A DNA stretch of 64,000 bases from Mycolicibacterium cosmeticum. GTDB lineage: Bacteria > Actinomycetota > Actinomycetes > Mycobacteriales > Mycobacteriaceae. The notes below the pieces were generated by a model. That model saw nothing but the letters and a program-made list of their open reading frames with translations, did not search any database and was not told the DNA's origin. The first letter of the stretch is position 1; every line of letters starts with the position of its first letter. The DNA is taken from the NCBI GenBank assembly GCA_016197365.1, contig JACPVS010000023.1, positions 124,001 to 188,000 on the forward strand, read 5' to 3'. A program made the translations under genes and the position numbers. Of the stretch, positions 8,553-16,935 are shown one piece after another.

Positions 8553-8570
8553 ACCGAACGTATGTTCGGT
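8553..8570. promoter_or_regulatory. LexA-type SOS box upstream of dnaB
   Basis: ACCGAACGTATGTTCGGT has 7-bp perfect arms around a 4-bp centre and contains CGAAC-N4-GTTCG, the core of the mycobacterial LexA box (TCGAAC-N4-GTTCGA). It ends 26 bp before the dnaB GTG. A second palindrome, CTGTCATGACAG, lies just upstream at 8536-8547. SOS control of dnaB is inferred from sequence only. Confidence 0.6.
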
Positions 8571-8596
8571 GACAAACGGAGGGTGGGGGACGCTTA

Positions 8597-11185
8597 GTGG
8601 CTGTCGTGGACGATCTCGGTCATCACGGTATGAGCGAGCCGCCCAGCGAGGATTTCGGGCGCCAGCCCCCGCAGGACATGGCGGCCGAACAGGCTGTCCT
8701 GGGCGGCATGCTGCTCAGCAAGGACGCCATCGCCGACGTCCTCGAGCGGATGCAGCCCGGCGACTTCTACCGGCCCGCGCACCAAGACGTCGCCGACGTC
8801 ATTCTCGGGCTCTACGACCGAGGTGAGCCGGCCGACGCCGTGACCGTCGCCGCCGAGCTGGACCGGCGTGGGCAGCTGCGCCGCATCGGTGGCGCGCCGT
8901 ATCTGCACACGCTGATCTCCACCGTGCCCACGGCGGCCAACGCCGGCTTCTACGCCACCATCGTGGCCGAGAAGGCCCTGTTGCGCCGGCTGGTGGAGGC
9001 CGGCACCCGCGTCGTGCAGTACGGCTACGCAGGAGCCGACGGCGCCGATGTGCACGACATCGTCGACCGCGCCCAGGCCGAGATCTACGACGTGACCGAC
9101 AAGCGCAGCCAGTCCGAGGACTTCGTCCCGCTGGAGGAACTGCTGCAACCAACGATGGACGAGATCGATGCCATCGCCTCGGCCGGCGGCATGGCCCACG
9201 GTGTGCCCACGGGGTTCATCGACCTGGATGAGGTCACCAACGGGCTGCACGGCGGTCAGATGATCATCGTGGCGGCCAGGCCTGGCGTCGGGAAGGCGCT
9301 GGCGCTGGATACCCCGCTGCCGACGCCGACCGGCTGGACCACCATGGCTGATGTGCGTGTTGGCGATCAGTTGATCGGTGACGACGGCCTGCCCACCCGT
9401 GTTGTGGCCGCGACCGAGGTGATGCTGGACCGCCCGTGCTACGAGGTCGAGTTCTCCGACGGCACCGTGATCGTCGCCGACGAGGAGCACCAGTGGCTCA
9501 CCGAGACCCGCGCATCGCGCAGGTCTGCTCATGCTGTCGCCGAGATCCGGACCACCGGCGACATCCTCGATACCTTGCGGTGCCCCACGGCGGATCGCCG
9601 GATCAATCATTCGGTGGTCAACACCGCGCCTCTCGTCGCGCCGGAGGCGGAGTTGCTCGTCCCGCCGTACACCCTCGGAGCGTGGCTCGGTGACGGGACG
9701 ACCGCCGCCGCGCAGATCACCTCTGCTGATCTCGAGATCGTGATGCGGATCGAAGGTGAAGGAGTGGTGGTGAGTCCATCCGCATCTTCACCGATGCGCT
9801 ATCAGTTGAAGCTGCCGGCGGCTGCTGAGGTCGAGCCGCGCGTGTGCGTGGTGTGCGGTAACTCGTTCGTCCCACAGGCCAGCCAGGTCCGTACCTGCGG
9901 ACGGCGCTGCGGCGGGGCCGCCCGCCGGACCGCTCAGGTGCCCGCCCCGACGTGCTCCCGTTGCGGCGGACCGTCGTGCGGACTGGTGTTATGCCAGCAG
10001 TGTCGGAACGCCGTCGGCACTCTGCAGGCCCGGCTGCGGACCATCGGAGTGTTGGGGGACAAGCACATTCCCTCCACGTACCTGCGTGCTTCGCAGGCGC
10101 AGCGGCGCGCCCTCCTGGCTGGTCTGCTGGACACCGACGGCACGGTGACCCATGGCGGTTCGGTGCAGTTCTCGGTCATCAACAGTCGCCTGGTCACCGA
10201 CGTCGCCGAGTTGATCGTCAGCCTCGGGTACCGCTGCCAGATGTCGACCAAGCGGGTCGCCGGGCGTACCGAGGAATCGTCGATCGCCTACACGCTGACC
10301 TTCGCCACGGACGACGTGGTGTTCGGCCTGGAGCGGAAGGCGTTGCTGCACAAGGAACGCCGTGCGATGTGCGGCCCGGCCCGCCACAACTCGCGTTTCA
10401 TCGTGGACGTGCGCAAAGTCGAGTCCGTGCCGGTCAGGTGCGTCGAGGTGGACAACGTCAGCCACATGTATCTGGCCTCGCAGGCCATGGTGCCGACCCA
10501 CAACTCGACGCTCGGACTCGATTTCATGCGGTCCTGCTCCATCAAGCACCGGATGGCCAGCGTCATCTTCTCGCTGGAAATGAGCAAGTCCGAGATCGTC
10601 ATGCGCATGCTCTCGGCCGAGGCGAACATCAAGCTCGGCGATATGCGCTCGGGCAAGATGAACGACGACGACTGGACCCGGCTGGCGCGCCGGATGAGTG
10701 AGATCAGTGAGGCGCCGCTCTACATCGACGATTCGCCGAACCTCACCATGATGGAGATCCGGGCGAAAGCGCGTCGGCTCAAGAAGAAGGCCGATCTGCG
10801 ACTCATCGTCGTGGACTACATGCAGCTGATGAGCTCGGGCAAGAAATACGAATCACGCCAGCAGGAAGTCTCGGACTTCTCCCGAAGCCTCAAGCTGATG
10901 GCCAAGGAACTGCATGTGCCCGTGGTGGCGATCAGCCAGCTCAACCGTGGCCCGGAGCAGCGCACCGACAAACGCCCTCAGGTGTCCGACCTTCGTGAGT
11001 CGGGATCGCTGGAGCAGGACGCCGACATGATCATCCTGCTGCACCGGCCGGACGCCATCGACCGCGACGACCCGCGCGGCGGCGAGGCCGACCTGATCCT
11101 GGGTAAGCACCGTAACGGCCCGACCGCGAATATCACTGTGGCACACCAGCTTCACTTGTCGCGGTTCACGAACATGGCGCGGTAG
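8597..11185 (+). CDS. dnaB: Replicative DNA helicase DnaB, intein-containing precursor
   Basis: Precursor of 862 residues; after intein removal the helicase is 459 residues. The N-terminal DnaB domain spans residues 1-170 (AAEQAVLGGMLLSKDAI). The RecA-like motor begins at about 200, with Walker A RPGVGK(S) broken exactly between Lys233 and Ser637 by the intein. After the intein come VIFSLEMSKSEIVMRML, the Walker B region LIVVDYMQLM and SQLNRGPEQRTDKRPQVSDLRESG. DnaB unwinds DNA ahead of the replisome as a hexamer; it cannot bind ATP until splicing restores GKS. GTG 8597 has GGAGGGTGGGGG just upstream. Preceded by DnaA-box-like and LexA-like sites. Confidence 0.97.
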   Translation: MAVVDDLGHHGMSEPPSEDFGRQPPQDMAAEQAVLGGMLLSKDAIADVLERMQPGDFYRPAHQDVADVILGLYDRGEPADAVTVAAELDRRGQLRRIGGAPYLHTLISTVPTAANAGFYATIVAEKALLRRLVEAGTRVVQYGYAGADGADVHDIVDRAQAEIYDVTDKRSQSEDFVPLEELLQPTMDEIDAIASAGGMAHGVPTGFIDLDEVTNGLHGGQMIIVAARPGVGKALALDTPLPTPTGWTTMADVRVGDQLIGDDGLPTRVVAATEVMLDRPCYEVEFSDGTVIVADEEHQWLTETRASRRSAHAVAEIRTTGDILDTLRCPTADRRINHSVVNTAPLVAPEAELLVPPYTLGAWLGDGTTAAAQITSADLEIVMRIEGEGVVVSPSASSPMRYQLKLPAAAEVEPRVCVVCGNSFVPQASQVRTCGRRCGGAARRTAQVPAPTCSRCGGPSCGLVLCQQCRNAVGTLQARLRTIGVLGDKHIPSTYLRASQAQRRALLAGLLDTDGTVTHGGSVQFSVINSRLVTDVAELIVSLGYRCQMSTKRVAGRTEESSIAYTLTFATDDVVFGLERKALLHKERRAMCGPARHNSRFIVDVRKVESVPVRCVEVDNVSHMYLASQAMVPTHNSTLGLDFMRSCSIKHRMASVIFSLEMSKSEIVMRMLSAEANIKLGDMRSGKMNDDDWTRLARRMSEISEAPLYIDDSPNLTMMEIRAKARRLKKKADLRLIVVDYMQLMSSGKKYESRQQEVSDFSRSLKLMAKELHVPVVAISQLNRGPEQRTDKRPQVSDLRESGSLEQDADMIILLHRPDAIDRDDPRGGEADLILGKHRNGPTANITVAHQLHLSRFTNMAR
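9296..10504 (+). mobile_element. Class 3 intein with LAGLIDADG homing endonuclease in dnaB
   Basis: A 403-residue intein in the DnaB P-loop. Residue 1 is Ala, not Cys or Ser, which marks a class 3 intein; the diagnostic triplet is present: Trp67 in block B (EEHQWL), Cys382 in block F (VRCVEV) and Thr401 before the terminal His402-Asn403. The +1 residue is the Walker A Ser. The endonuclease has two LAGLIDADG helices (LGAWLGDG at 127 and LLAGLLDTDG at 273). Between them are two zinc-ribbon-like clusters: C184/C187/C201/C205 and C220/C223/C233/C236. The same insertion site is used by the M. smegmatis DnaBi1 and mycobacteriophage Bethlehem DnaB inteins. All splicing residues look intact. Confidence 0.93.
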
Positions 11186-11196
11186 GCCGACCAGGT

Positions 11197-11242
11197 TGTA
11201 GGTTCTCATTCCTGATGTCATATTCTCATCCGCGATGTCATA
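11197..11242 (+). repeat. Putative Tn7-like element end (array L1)
   Basis: TGTAGG (11197-11202) is followed by two 20-bp repeats starting TTCTCA at 11203 and 11223; both share TTCTCAT...GATGTCATA. A 14-bp palindrome, TGTCATATATGACA (11236-11249), overlaps the end. It begins 11 bp after the dnaB stop. Similar arrays occur at 13115 and 20338. Tn7-family ends start with TGT and carry spaced transposase sites, and a tnsA-like gene lies immediately inside, so I infer a transposon end. Confidence 0.5.
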
Positions 11243-11353
11243 TATGACAGGACAGTGAGATTCGACGCCCCTCGATTCGGCGTGTCGATCGCCTCGATTC
11301 AGAACGCGGGTTGAGGATCGTGGTGATTCGCCCGAGTGCTGGGAGCCGCGATT

Positions 11354-11989
11354 GTGCGTACGGAGTCCGCTTCTTCGAGTGCCCCCAGCGCCATTCAAGC
11401 CCTCGTTGCGCAGACCAGCGTGTCCTACCGGAACGCGATTGATGGCAAGGAGAAGACCCTCAAGTTGAGGGATGCAACCTCCGCCGCCCTCGAGGGTGCG
11501 GCCCCGTGGCGGACATTCCGCTGGGTCAAGGGCCAGAAGTACTATTCGGGCACGTATTGGTCGGCAACGGAGGCCGGTCACGTGATCTACGAGTCCCGGC
11601 TAGAGCTTGCGCGGCTACTGTATGCCGACTTCGATTCCAGCGTGAATCGAATTGTTGCCCAACCCTTTCTGCTGACGAGCGAGATCAACGGGCATGCGCG
11701 AAAACACGTTCCGGGCTTCCTTCTGATTACCGACGCCGGTGCTGTCGTGGTCGACGTCAAACCCCAACATCGGTTGGCCGACCCCAAGGTTTCGTCGACC
11801 TTCGCTTGGACCCGCACAGTCGTGACCGCCCGGGGGTGGCGTTACGAGGTGGCCAGTGAACCGCCCGTCATCGAATTGGCGAACATCCGGTTCTTCGCCG
11901 GATATCGGAGGCCGCAGCTCGTCGACGGCGCGCTTCTGCGTCACGCGCGAGCGGCTGGGATCGATGGCGCCACCTCGCGGAAGCGATGA
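11354..11989 (+). CDS. TnsA-like heteromeric transposase endonuclease subunit
   Basis: About 211 residues. The central region (WRTFRWVKGQKYYSGTYWSA, then VIYESRLELARLLYADFD, HVPGFLLITDAGAVVVDVKP and FAWTRTVVTARGWRYEVASE) fits the TnsA N-terminal endonuclease family, whose core is E...D...(Q/E)xK; here the acidic residues and the VVDVK motif are present. In Tn7-like elements TnsA cuts the 5' strand at transposon ends as a partner of TnsB. Start GTG 11354 was chosen for the GGGAG located 8 nt upstream; GTG 11336 is an alternative. Followed by a broken tnsB-like gene. No TnsC or TniQ gene is visible. Confidence 0.75.
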   Translation: MRTESASSSAPSAIQALVAQTSVSYRNAIDGKEKTLKLRDATSAALEGAAPWRTFRWVKGQKYYSGTYWSATEAGHVIYESRLELARLLYADFDSSVNRIVAQPFLLTSEINGHARKHVPGFLLITDAGAVVVDVKPQHRLADPKVSSTFAWTRTVVTARGWRYEVASEPPVIELANIRFFAGYRRPQLVDGALLRHARAAGIDGATSRKR

Positions 11990-12112
11990 AACAAGTCGGC
12001 GGGCCTGCACCCAGGCCCGCGCGACGACCCTGCATCTGATGTGGACCCAGGAAGTCATCATCGACACGACCCAGCCGCTGACAAGTCGAACACGGCTACG
12101 GAGGCAAACAGC

Positions 12113-12550
12113 GTGAGCGGGTATGGCTTACGGATCGGAGTGGGCACGCGCTTCAGCTATGACGGCGAAGTCGTCGAGATTATCGAGGTCCTGACGACAC
12201 CGGCTGGCAACGAGGCAGTCCTCAAAGCTGTTCGTGACCAGAGCATCCGGTGGATGGCCCTGCGAGAGCTGCTCAGCTCCAGCAATGCCCAACTCGTTCC
12301 GGACGGGCCTGGCCCGGGCGCCGACGATGACGTGGACATCGCTGGAGTCGTACTGGCCCAACTGTCCGACTTGGAGCGGGCGGAAGTCGCAGTACGCGCG
12401 GAACACGTCCGAGAGGTGTTGACTGGCTACAAGTCTGGGCATAGTGAGTTGCCCCAACCTGTCGAACCACGACCGGATCGTCGACTGGTGTCACGCGCGG
12501 CAACGGAAGCGATCACGGGTCCGAGGGTCCCACTGATCGTGACTTCCTGA
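12113..12550 (+). pseudogene. Truncated TnsB-like transposase, N-terminal part only
   Basis: Starts at a GTG preceded by GGAGG and encodes 145 residues. It begins with a winged-helix-like region (GLRIGVGTRFSYDGEVVEII, then LRELLSSSNAQLVP) and continues HVREVLTGYKSGHSE, the pattern of the N-terminus of actinobacterial Mu/TnsB-type transposases paired with TnsA. The catalytic DDE region (several hundred residues) is absent. After about residue 130 the sequence loses resemblance and the frame stops at 12550, exactly where the reverse-strand ATPase remnant also breaks off. This indicates a deletion or rearrangement junction near 12510-12545. Confidence 0.65.
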
Positions 12551-12927
12551 CGCTCACTGGCTGTGTTGTCGCTGATGCTCGCCCACGTCACCGCCGACCC
12601 CAGGGCGAAGGCACGCAGCCGGCCCTCGCCGAGCTTGCCGTGCAGCTGCCGAAGCCCGTTCTTTTTCTTCTGGCTGTGTTGCTTCCACGACCCGCCGATG
12701 CGACCAAAGGTGGCCCCTACCTCATCGGAGCTGATGCCGTGGCCGTCATCGACGACACGAAGGACGGAGATCGCCTCAGCCACGTCTCGCTCCAATGAAA
12801 CTGTGATGCTGTTGGCCTCGGCGTCGATGGCGTTCCAAATCAACTCGACGACAGCGCGCACCGCATCGCGCTCATGGGCGAGTCGCGCGACGAGTTCATC
12901 GCTTGCCTGGAGTGCCAGCTCGGACAT
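12427..12927 (-). pseudogene. Truncated GHKL (HATPase) family ATPase, N-terminal part only
   Basis: The recognisable part runs from ATG 12927 down to about 12540. It shows the GHKL ATP-binding motifs: ELIWNAIDAEA (N box), VVDDGHGIS (G1 box) and LGEGRLRAFALG (G2-like), as in HSP90/MutL/histidine-kinase-type ATPases, specifically the large single-chain ATPases common in mobile regions. Everything after the ATP-binding domain is missing; the frame merely runs on to 12427 across the antisense of the tnsB remnant. Two genes truncated at the same point, in opposite orientation, argue for a deletion that joined them. Original function unknown. Confidence 0.6.
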
Positions 12928-12999
12928 GAGATGACTGTAGGGGCGTAGGGCGACAATCGGGCCTCTGCCCCGCTCATGATCTCGAATGGAGCACCGCCC

Positions 13000-13160
13000 G
13001 TGAGACAAATCGGGTGAGAGTCGCCGTGAGACGATTGAGGTAGCCACAGATCTGAGCGGCGTCGGTGATGTCACCGAGGATGCGAAGCTAGACCGCCATC
13101 CCGAAGATGACTGCTGTGGCTTCTCAAGCTTGATGTCCACTTCTCATTCCGAAATGTCGA
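13000..13160. repeat. Putative element ends: GTGAGAC pair and TTCTCA array (R1/L2)
   Basis: On the left, GTGAGAC occurs at 13000 and 13026 (26-bp spacing, with a GTGAGAG between them), ending toward GCCACA at 13043-13048. On the right, TGTGGC (13115-13120) precedes two TTCTCA-type repeats at 13121 and 13141 (20-bp spacing, both with ATGTC at the same offset). The right array matches 11197-11242; the left pair matches 20241-20273 with identical spacing. The 256-bp interval 12928-13183 has no gene. Confidence 0.5.
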
Positions 13161-13183
13161 GCTCGTCAGGGACTCGCGCGCGA

Positions 13184-14167
13184 TTAGATGTCGAACACCC
13201 GCGTGTCGGCGATCGTTTCGGCGAAGTGAGTCCCGAATAGCTCTGCGGGGGTGTGAAATCCGGGCCGGTGTTCGCCCGCAAGCACGCGCCGCGCCGCCTC
13301 TACCGCAGCCATCGGGGTGAAGGTGTAGCCGTTTACGGTGTCGAGAACCGACCGCACGGTGGACCCGTCGGCCCCGGTGATCTCGACGCTTGCTTGGTAC
13401 CTATTGGCCTCGCGTTGCTCGCGGTTCGGGCCCTCGGGCAGATCCGACAGATCGCCGGTGGGGAAGGCGTCTCCCGAAACATAGACGAAGGTCTCGATGT
13501 TGGGGATGGCCGTGGCGTGCCAGATCGTCACGAGGTCGGGGAAAGTAGCCGGGGTGCACGCGACTGGTCCCCCGCCGAAGTCGAACTCGCTTGACTCATT
13601 GGGGTCACGGCTGACCAGTATGCCGCCGTGGCGTTCGAGGCATTCGGCGCTGAGGTTCTCGGCGGCGCTGATGGCAGATCCTCGCGACATGGACCCGGCG
13701 ACGTGTAGGGCGACGCGCACGTGCTGTGGGTCGGTGACCCGTCCGGCTGCGTGGGCGGTGAGGCAGCCGAGCATGGCGACGCTTCCGCCGCTGCCCGGGA
13801 GCAGCATCACGCCGGCGGCTTTGGCCTGGTCGTCGAGAGCTTCCGCCAAGTGGTAACTGTTCAATTCGGCTGCGGTATCGAGATAGTGGACGCCGGACTG
13901 GATGGCGGCGGTCATCAGCGGCTGGGCAGTACTCATGAAGGGACCGGCGCAGTTGAGCAAGGCGTAAACCCCGTGTAGCGCGGCGTCCACTGTGGCGGAG
14001 TCGTCGAGATCGAACCGACGGTATTCGACGTCCAGTTCGGCGGCCAAGGCTGCGAGTCGTGGTGCGTCGCGTCCGGCGAGCACGGGGTTCATTCCGGCCG
14101 CTGTGGCGTGTCGGGCGGCCATCCGGCCGGTGTAGCCGGTGGCGCCGTAGATCATCAGTGCGCACAC
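13184..14167 (-). CDS. Saccharopine dehydrogenase-like NAD(P)-binding protein
   Basis: Protein of 327 residues. The N-terminus ALMIYGATGYTGRMAARH is a Rossmann nucleotide-binding loop of the saccharopine dehydrogenase-like / trans-acting enoyl reductase family. NCAGPFMSTAQPLMTAAIQSG and YLDTAAE are the family's conserved substrate-side segments. It probably reduces or oxidises an unknown small substrate in the cytosol. Start GTG 14167 follows the VOC gene stop by 2 bp, so both belong to one minus-strand operon running from the SDR at 15981 down to here. Substrate unassigned. Confidence 0.8.
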   Translation of the reverse strand: MCALMIYGATGYTGRMAARHATAAGMNPVLAGRDAPRLAALAAELDVEYRRFDLDDSATVDAALHGVYALLNCAGPFMSTAQPLMTAAIQSGVHYLDTAAELNSYHLAEALDDQAKAAGVMLLPGSGGSVAMLGCLTAHAAGRVTDPQHVRVALHVAGSMSRGSAISAAENLSAECLERHGGILVSRDPNESSEFDFGGGPVACTPATFPDLVTIWHATAIPNIETFVYVSGDAFPTGDLSDLPEGPNREQREANRYQASVEITGADGSTVRSVLDTVNGYTFTPMAAVEAARRVLAGEHRPGFHTPAELFGTHFAETIADTRVFDI

Positions 14168-14169
14168 GG

Positions 14170-14565
14170 TCAGTGCTGCCAGCTCTTGTAGGTGAATTCG
14201 AGGCTGTAGCCGTCAGGATCGAAGACGCTGGCGGCGTAGTAGCGGGGGTCGTAGTAGTCCCGTACCGAAGGCGCACCGTTGTCGGTCGCGCCTGCGCCGA
14301 TCGCGGCGGCATAGGCGGCGTCCACCTCGGCCCTGCTGTCGGCCACGAAGCCGACGTGCGCGGCGCGACTGTCGACTACGCCAGACCGAAGCCAGAAGAA
14401 GATGCGGCCGTCGGCTCCGAAGCCCTTCAGATCCGGATGTCCAGGGGGACCGTCCTTTCCGTCGTAGTCGACGCGGGCGGTGATGCCGAGAGGTTCAAGG
14501 GCGGCGGTGTAGAAGGCGACCGAGCGGTCAACGTCGCGTACGGAGAGAAAAACGTGGTCGAGCAT
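14170..14565 (-). CDS. VOC family (glyoxalase/dioxygenase-like) protein
   Basis: Protein of 131 residues with two beta-alpha-beta-beta-beta repeats typical of the vicinal oxygen chelate fold. His4 in MLDHVFLSVRDVDRSVAFY and a C-terminal Glu in GYSLEFTYKSW are plausible metal ligands, and FDPDGYSLEF is the usual family C-terminal signature. These proteins are small metalloenzymes (lyases, dioxygenases) or drug-binding proteins. Located between the GyrI-like and saccharopine dehydrogenase-like genes in the same operon, hinting at a shared metabolic or detoxification task. Reaction unknown. Confidence 0.8.
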   Translation of the reverse strand: MLDHVFLSVRDVDRSVAFYTAALEPLGITARVDYDGKDGPPGHPDLKGFGADGRIFFWLRSGVVDSRAAHVGFVADSRAEVDAAYAAAIGAGATDNGAPSVRDYYDPRYYAASVFDPDGYSLEFTYKSWQH

Positions 14566-14584
14566 GGTGTCTCGCTTCCTGCAG

Positions 14585-15202
14585 TCAGGAGCCGGTGTGG
14601 CTGGTAGGGGGATGGATTCTGGTGACGGGATCGCGCAGGATCGTGCGCAGAGTGTCTTGCGGTGTGTCGAGGGTGAAGGGATCGAGGTGGATCTCCTGGT
14701 GCGGACCGCCGCGCGTGACGCCGAAGTCGTCGGCGGCCGCGCCGAGGCGCGCCAGTGTCGCCAGTTCGTTGGCGAAGGGGCCGCGATGCATCACTTGGAT
14801 GACGAGTTGCTCAGCAATAGTGTGGATTTCGACTTCGTCGTCGTCATCGAATGCGCTGGGTGCTGAGCGTCGCGCCTGGGCGATGTCCTCCGGAGTGATG
14901 TCGTCGGCGACCTTGGCCAACACCCGATAGTGCAGCTCAGTGAGCGGGTTGACACTGTAGAAATCGGCGATGTCGGTGGGCGGCAAGCTCGGCAGATAGT
15001 GGTACTGCAGATGTTCGGCTGGTTGTCCTTCGGGTGCCAGGCCGACGGTCGCGAGCTGCCGCGCGATGTCGGTGACGAGCCGCTTCTTGCGGTGCCACAC
15101 CGGAGTGGCTGGCGCACCGGCACCGGTCACCGACACGAATGTGGTGCGCGGTGCACGCACGAGTTGCGGTTGGTCTGAGGCCTGGTCGTAGCCGGTGATC
15201 AT
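14585..15202 (-). CDS. GyrI-like small-molecule-binding domain protein
   Basis: About 205 residues from ATG 15202, which has AGGGAGA about 8 nt upstream; an ATG at 15238 would overlap the upstream SDR stop and lacks this RBS. The N-terminal strand (RTTFVSVTGAGAP), a central region and the C-terminal VMHRGPFANE followed by HQEIHLDPFT and LRTILRDPVTRI match stand-alone GyrI-like proteins, which bind or hydrolyse cyclopropyl- or other cytotoxic small molecules. Part of the minus-strand operon SDR - GyrI-like - VOC - saccharopine DH-like. Confidence 0.7.
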   Translation of the reverse strand: MITGYDQASDQPQLVRAPRTTFVSVTGAGAPATPVWHRKKRLVTDIARQLATVGLAPEGQPAEHLQYHYLPSLPPTDIADFYSVNPLTELHYRVLAKVADDITPEDIAQARRSAPSAFDDDDEVEIHTIAEQLVIQVMHRGPFANELATLARLGAAADDFGVTRGGPHQEIHLDPFTLDTPQDTLRTILRDPVTRIHPPTSHTGS

Positions 15203-15237
15203 TGCGGTTGTCTCCCTGGATGTTTCGAAATGGCTCA

Positions 15238-15981
15238 TCAGATTGCGAATCCACCGGCCACTTCGATCGACTGGGCGTTGATCCACCGGTTGTCGTCGGA
15301 GAGCAGGCTGACGATCGCGCTGGCCACGTCCTCAGTTTCACCGACGCGACCCAATGCTGTCTGCGCGGACAGCACTGCTTCGAACTCGTCGTTGAGCCCG
15401 CCGCCGAGCTCGGTGCGAATCGGGCCGGGGGAGACGGCGTTGACCCTGATCCGTCGGTCGCCGAACTCCTGGGCCATGTACCGGGTCAGCACTTCGAGCC
15501 CACCCTTGAAGCTGGCGTACGGCGCAACGCCGGGTGTGGTCACCCGGGTGGTCGCGCTGGTCAGGTTCACGATCTGGCCGCCGTCGGCGATCAGCGGCAG
15601 CAGCGCCTGGGTGAGGAAGAACGGACCTTTCAGGTGCACGTTGAACAGTCCGTCGAATTCGGCCTCGGTGACCTCGGCGATGGGGGTGAACAGGCCGTAG
15701 CCGGCATTGTTGACGAGGTAATCGAAGTGGGTGCTGTTCCAGGTGGCCAGCAGTGCCTCGCGGACAGCCTCACCGAACGCCGGGAACGACGCGCTGTCGG
15801 CCACGTCGAGCTTGAGGGCGACGGCCCGGCCGCCGCCCGCAACGATGGTGTCGACGACGTCGTTCGCCGAGCCCGGGTTGCTGTTGTAGGTGAGGATCAC
15901 GCCCATGCCGCGTTCGGCGGATGCCAGGGCGGTGGTAGCGCCGATACCGCGGCTGCCTCCGCTAATGATGACGATGCTCAT
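15238..15981 (-). CDS. SDR family NAD(P)-dependent oxidoreductase
   Basis: Protein of 247 residues. The coenzyme motif is ISGGSRGIGATTA, then NNAGYG, then Ser in TSATTRV and the catalytic YASFK. The C-terminal AGGFAI is typical of FabG-like classical SDRs. ATG 15981 is preceded by GAAAGG; an in-frame upstream start at 16014 would add 11 residues without an RBS. First gene of the minus-strand operon, 99 bp downstream of the XRE-type regulator gene that reads in the same direction. Substrate unknown. Confidence 0.88.
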   Translation of the reverse strand: MSIVIISGGSRGIGATTALASAERGMGVILTYNSNPGSANDVVDTIVAGGGRAVALKLDVADSASFPAFGEAVREALLATWNSTHFDYLVNNAGYGLFTPIAEVTEAEFDGLFNVHLKGPFFLTQALLPLIADGGQIVNLTSATTRVTTPGVAPYASFKGGLEVLTRYMAQEFGDRRIRVNAVSPGPIRTELGGGLNDEFEAVLSAQTALGRVGETEDVASAIVSLLSDDNRWINAQSIEVAGGFAI

Positions 15982-16080
15982 GTGTGTCTGCCTTTCACGG
16001 GTTCGTGAAGGCAAGTCAACCCGCGGTTACGGTGACGTGGAATGGCGAGACTTCCTAGGTGCGCTGCACCCTGGCAGCGA

Positions 16081-16935
16081 CTACTGGACCCGCTCTTGGC
16101 GCCGGGTCGCGTCGAGGGACCCGAGCAGCGCCAAGGCGTCGGCGCTGGCTGTCCCCGGCGCTGCGGTGGCCACGGTCAACTGTTGGCCGGGGGCGCTGCG
16201 CACGTCGAAGGTCTGGTAACTCAGCTGCATCAGCCCGACGTCGGGGTGACGGATCATTTTCTGCGTCACGGTCAGACCCTCGACGTTTCGGTCATCCCAC
16301 AGGGTGCAGAACACGGCGCTGTTGCGGCGCAGGCGGGCGATCAGGTCCGCGACTTCCTGGTGGGGTGGGGAGAATCCCTCTGACAGCCGTAACGCACTGA
16401 CCGAGGCCTTGGCCACCTCGTGCCAGTTCACGTAGAAGTCCTGAGTCGCCGGGTCCAGGAACAGTGCGGCCAGGACGTTCGTTTCGCGTTGCTGCAGCGG
16501 CGTGATGAGTGCCGAGGCCGCCGGGTTGGCGATCAGGACACGGAACGCCGGGTTGGTCACGTAGGCGGCCGCCTGTGGGAAGGCGGCCATCGTTTGCAGT
16601 AGTTCGGGGCTGACGCTCTCGGCCGCGGTGGTGCAACTGGGGGACAGCTTGGCGAGGCGGAAGGCGTGCACGCGGGCGTCCGGGTTGAGTCGCAGCGCTC
16701 GACAGATGGCGTCGACGACCGGAGCGGACGGGGTGCGCTCGCGGCCCTGCTCCAGGCGTGCGTAGTAGTCGGCACTCACACCCGACAGGACAGCGACCTC
16801 TTCGCGACGCAGACCGGCCACGCGCCGGCTCGACGCCACGGGTAGCCCAACCTGCTCGGGTGAGACCCGTGCGCGTTGGGCGCGCAGGAATTCGCCCAGA
16901 CTGTTGGTGGGTGGCTGCGACGCATCAACTGGCAC
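16081..16935 (-). CDS. XRE-type regulator with MmyB-like ligand-binding domain
   Basis: Protein of 284 residues. The helix-turn-helix lies at about 15-80 (GLRREEVAVLSGVSADYYARLEQGR). The C-terminal domain (about 105-280; DPATQDFYVNWHEVA, then LIARLRRNSAVFCTLWDD, HPDVGLMQLSYQTFDV and PGQQLTVATAAPGT) is the MmyB-like PAS-type domain of actinobacterial regulators that commonly control a divergent short-chain dehydrogenase gene. That arrangement is present here: an SDR gene starts 320 bp away in the opposite direction. GTG 16935 has GAGG 8 nt upstream. Likely a fatty-acid- or redox-responsive repressor; ligand unknown. Confidence 0.85.
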   Translation of the reverse strand: MPVDASQPPTNSLGEFLRAQRARVSPEQVGLPVASSRRVAGLRREEVAVLSGVSADYYARLEQGRERTPSAPVVDAICRALRLNPDARVHAFRLAKLSPSCTTAAESVSPELLQTMAAFPQAAAYVTNPAFRVLIANPAASALITPLQQRETNVLAALFLDPATQDFYVNWHEVAKASVSALRLSEGFSPPHQEVADLIARLRRNSAVFCTLWDDRNVEGLTVTQKMIRHPDVGLMQLSYQTFDVRSAPGQQLTVATAAPGTASADALALLGSLDATRRQERVQ

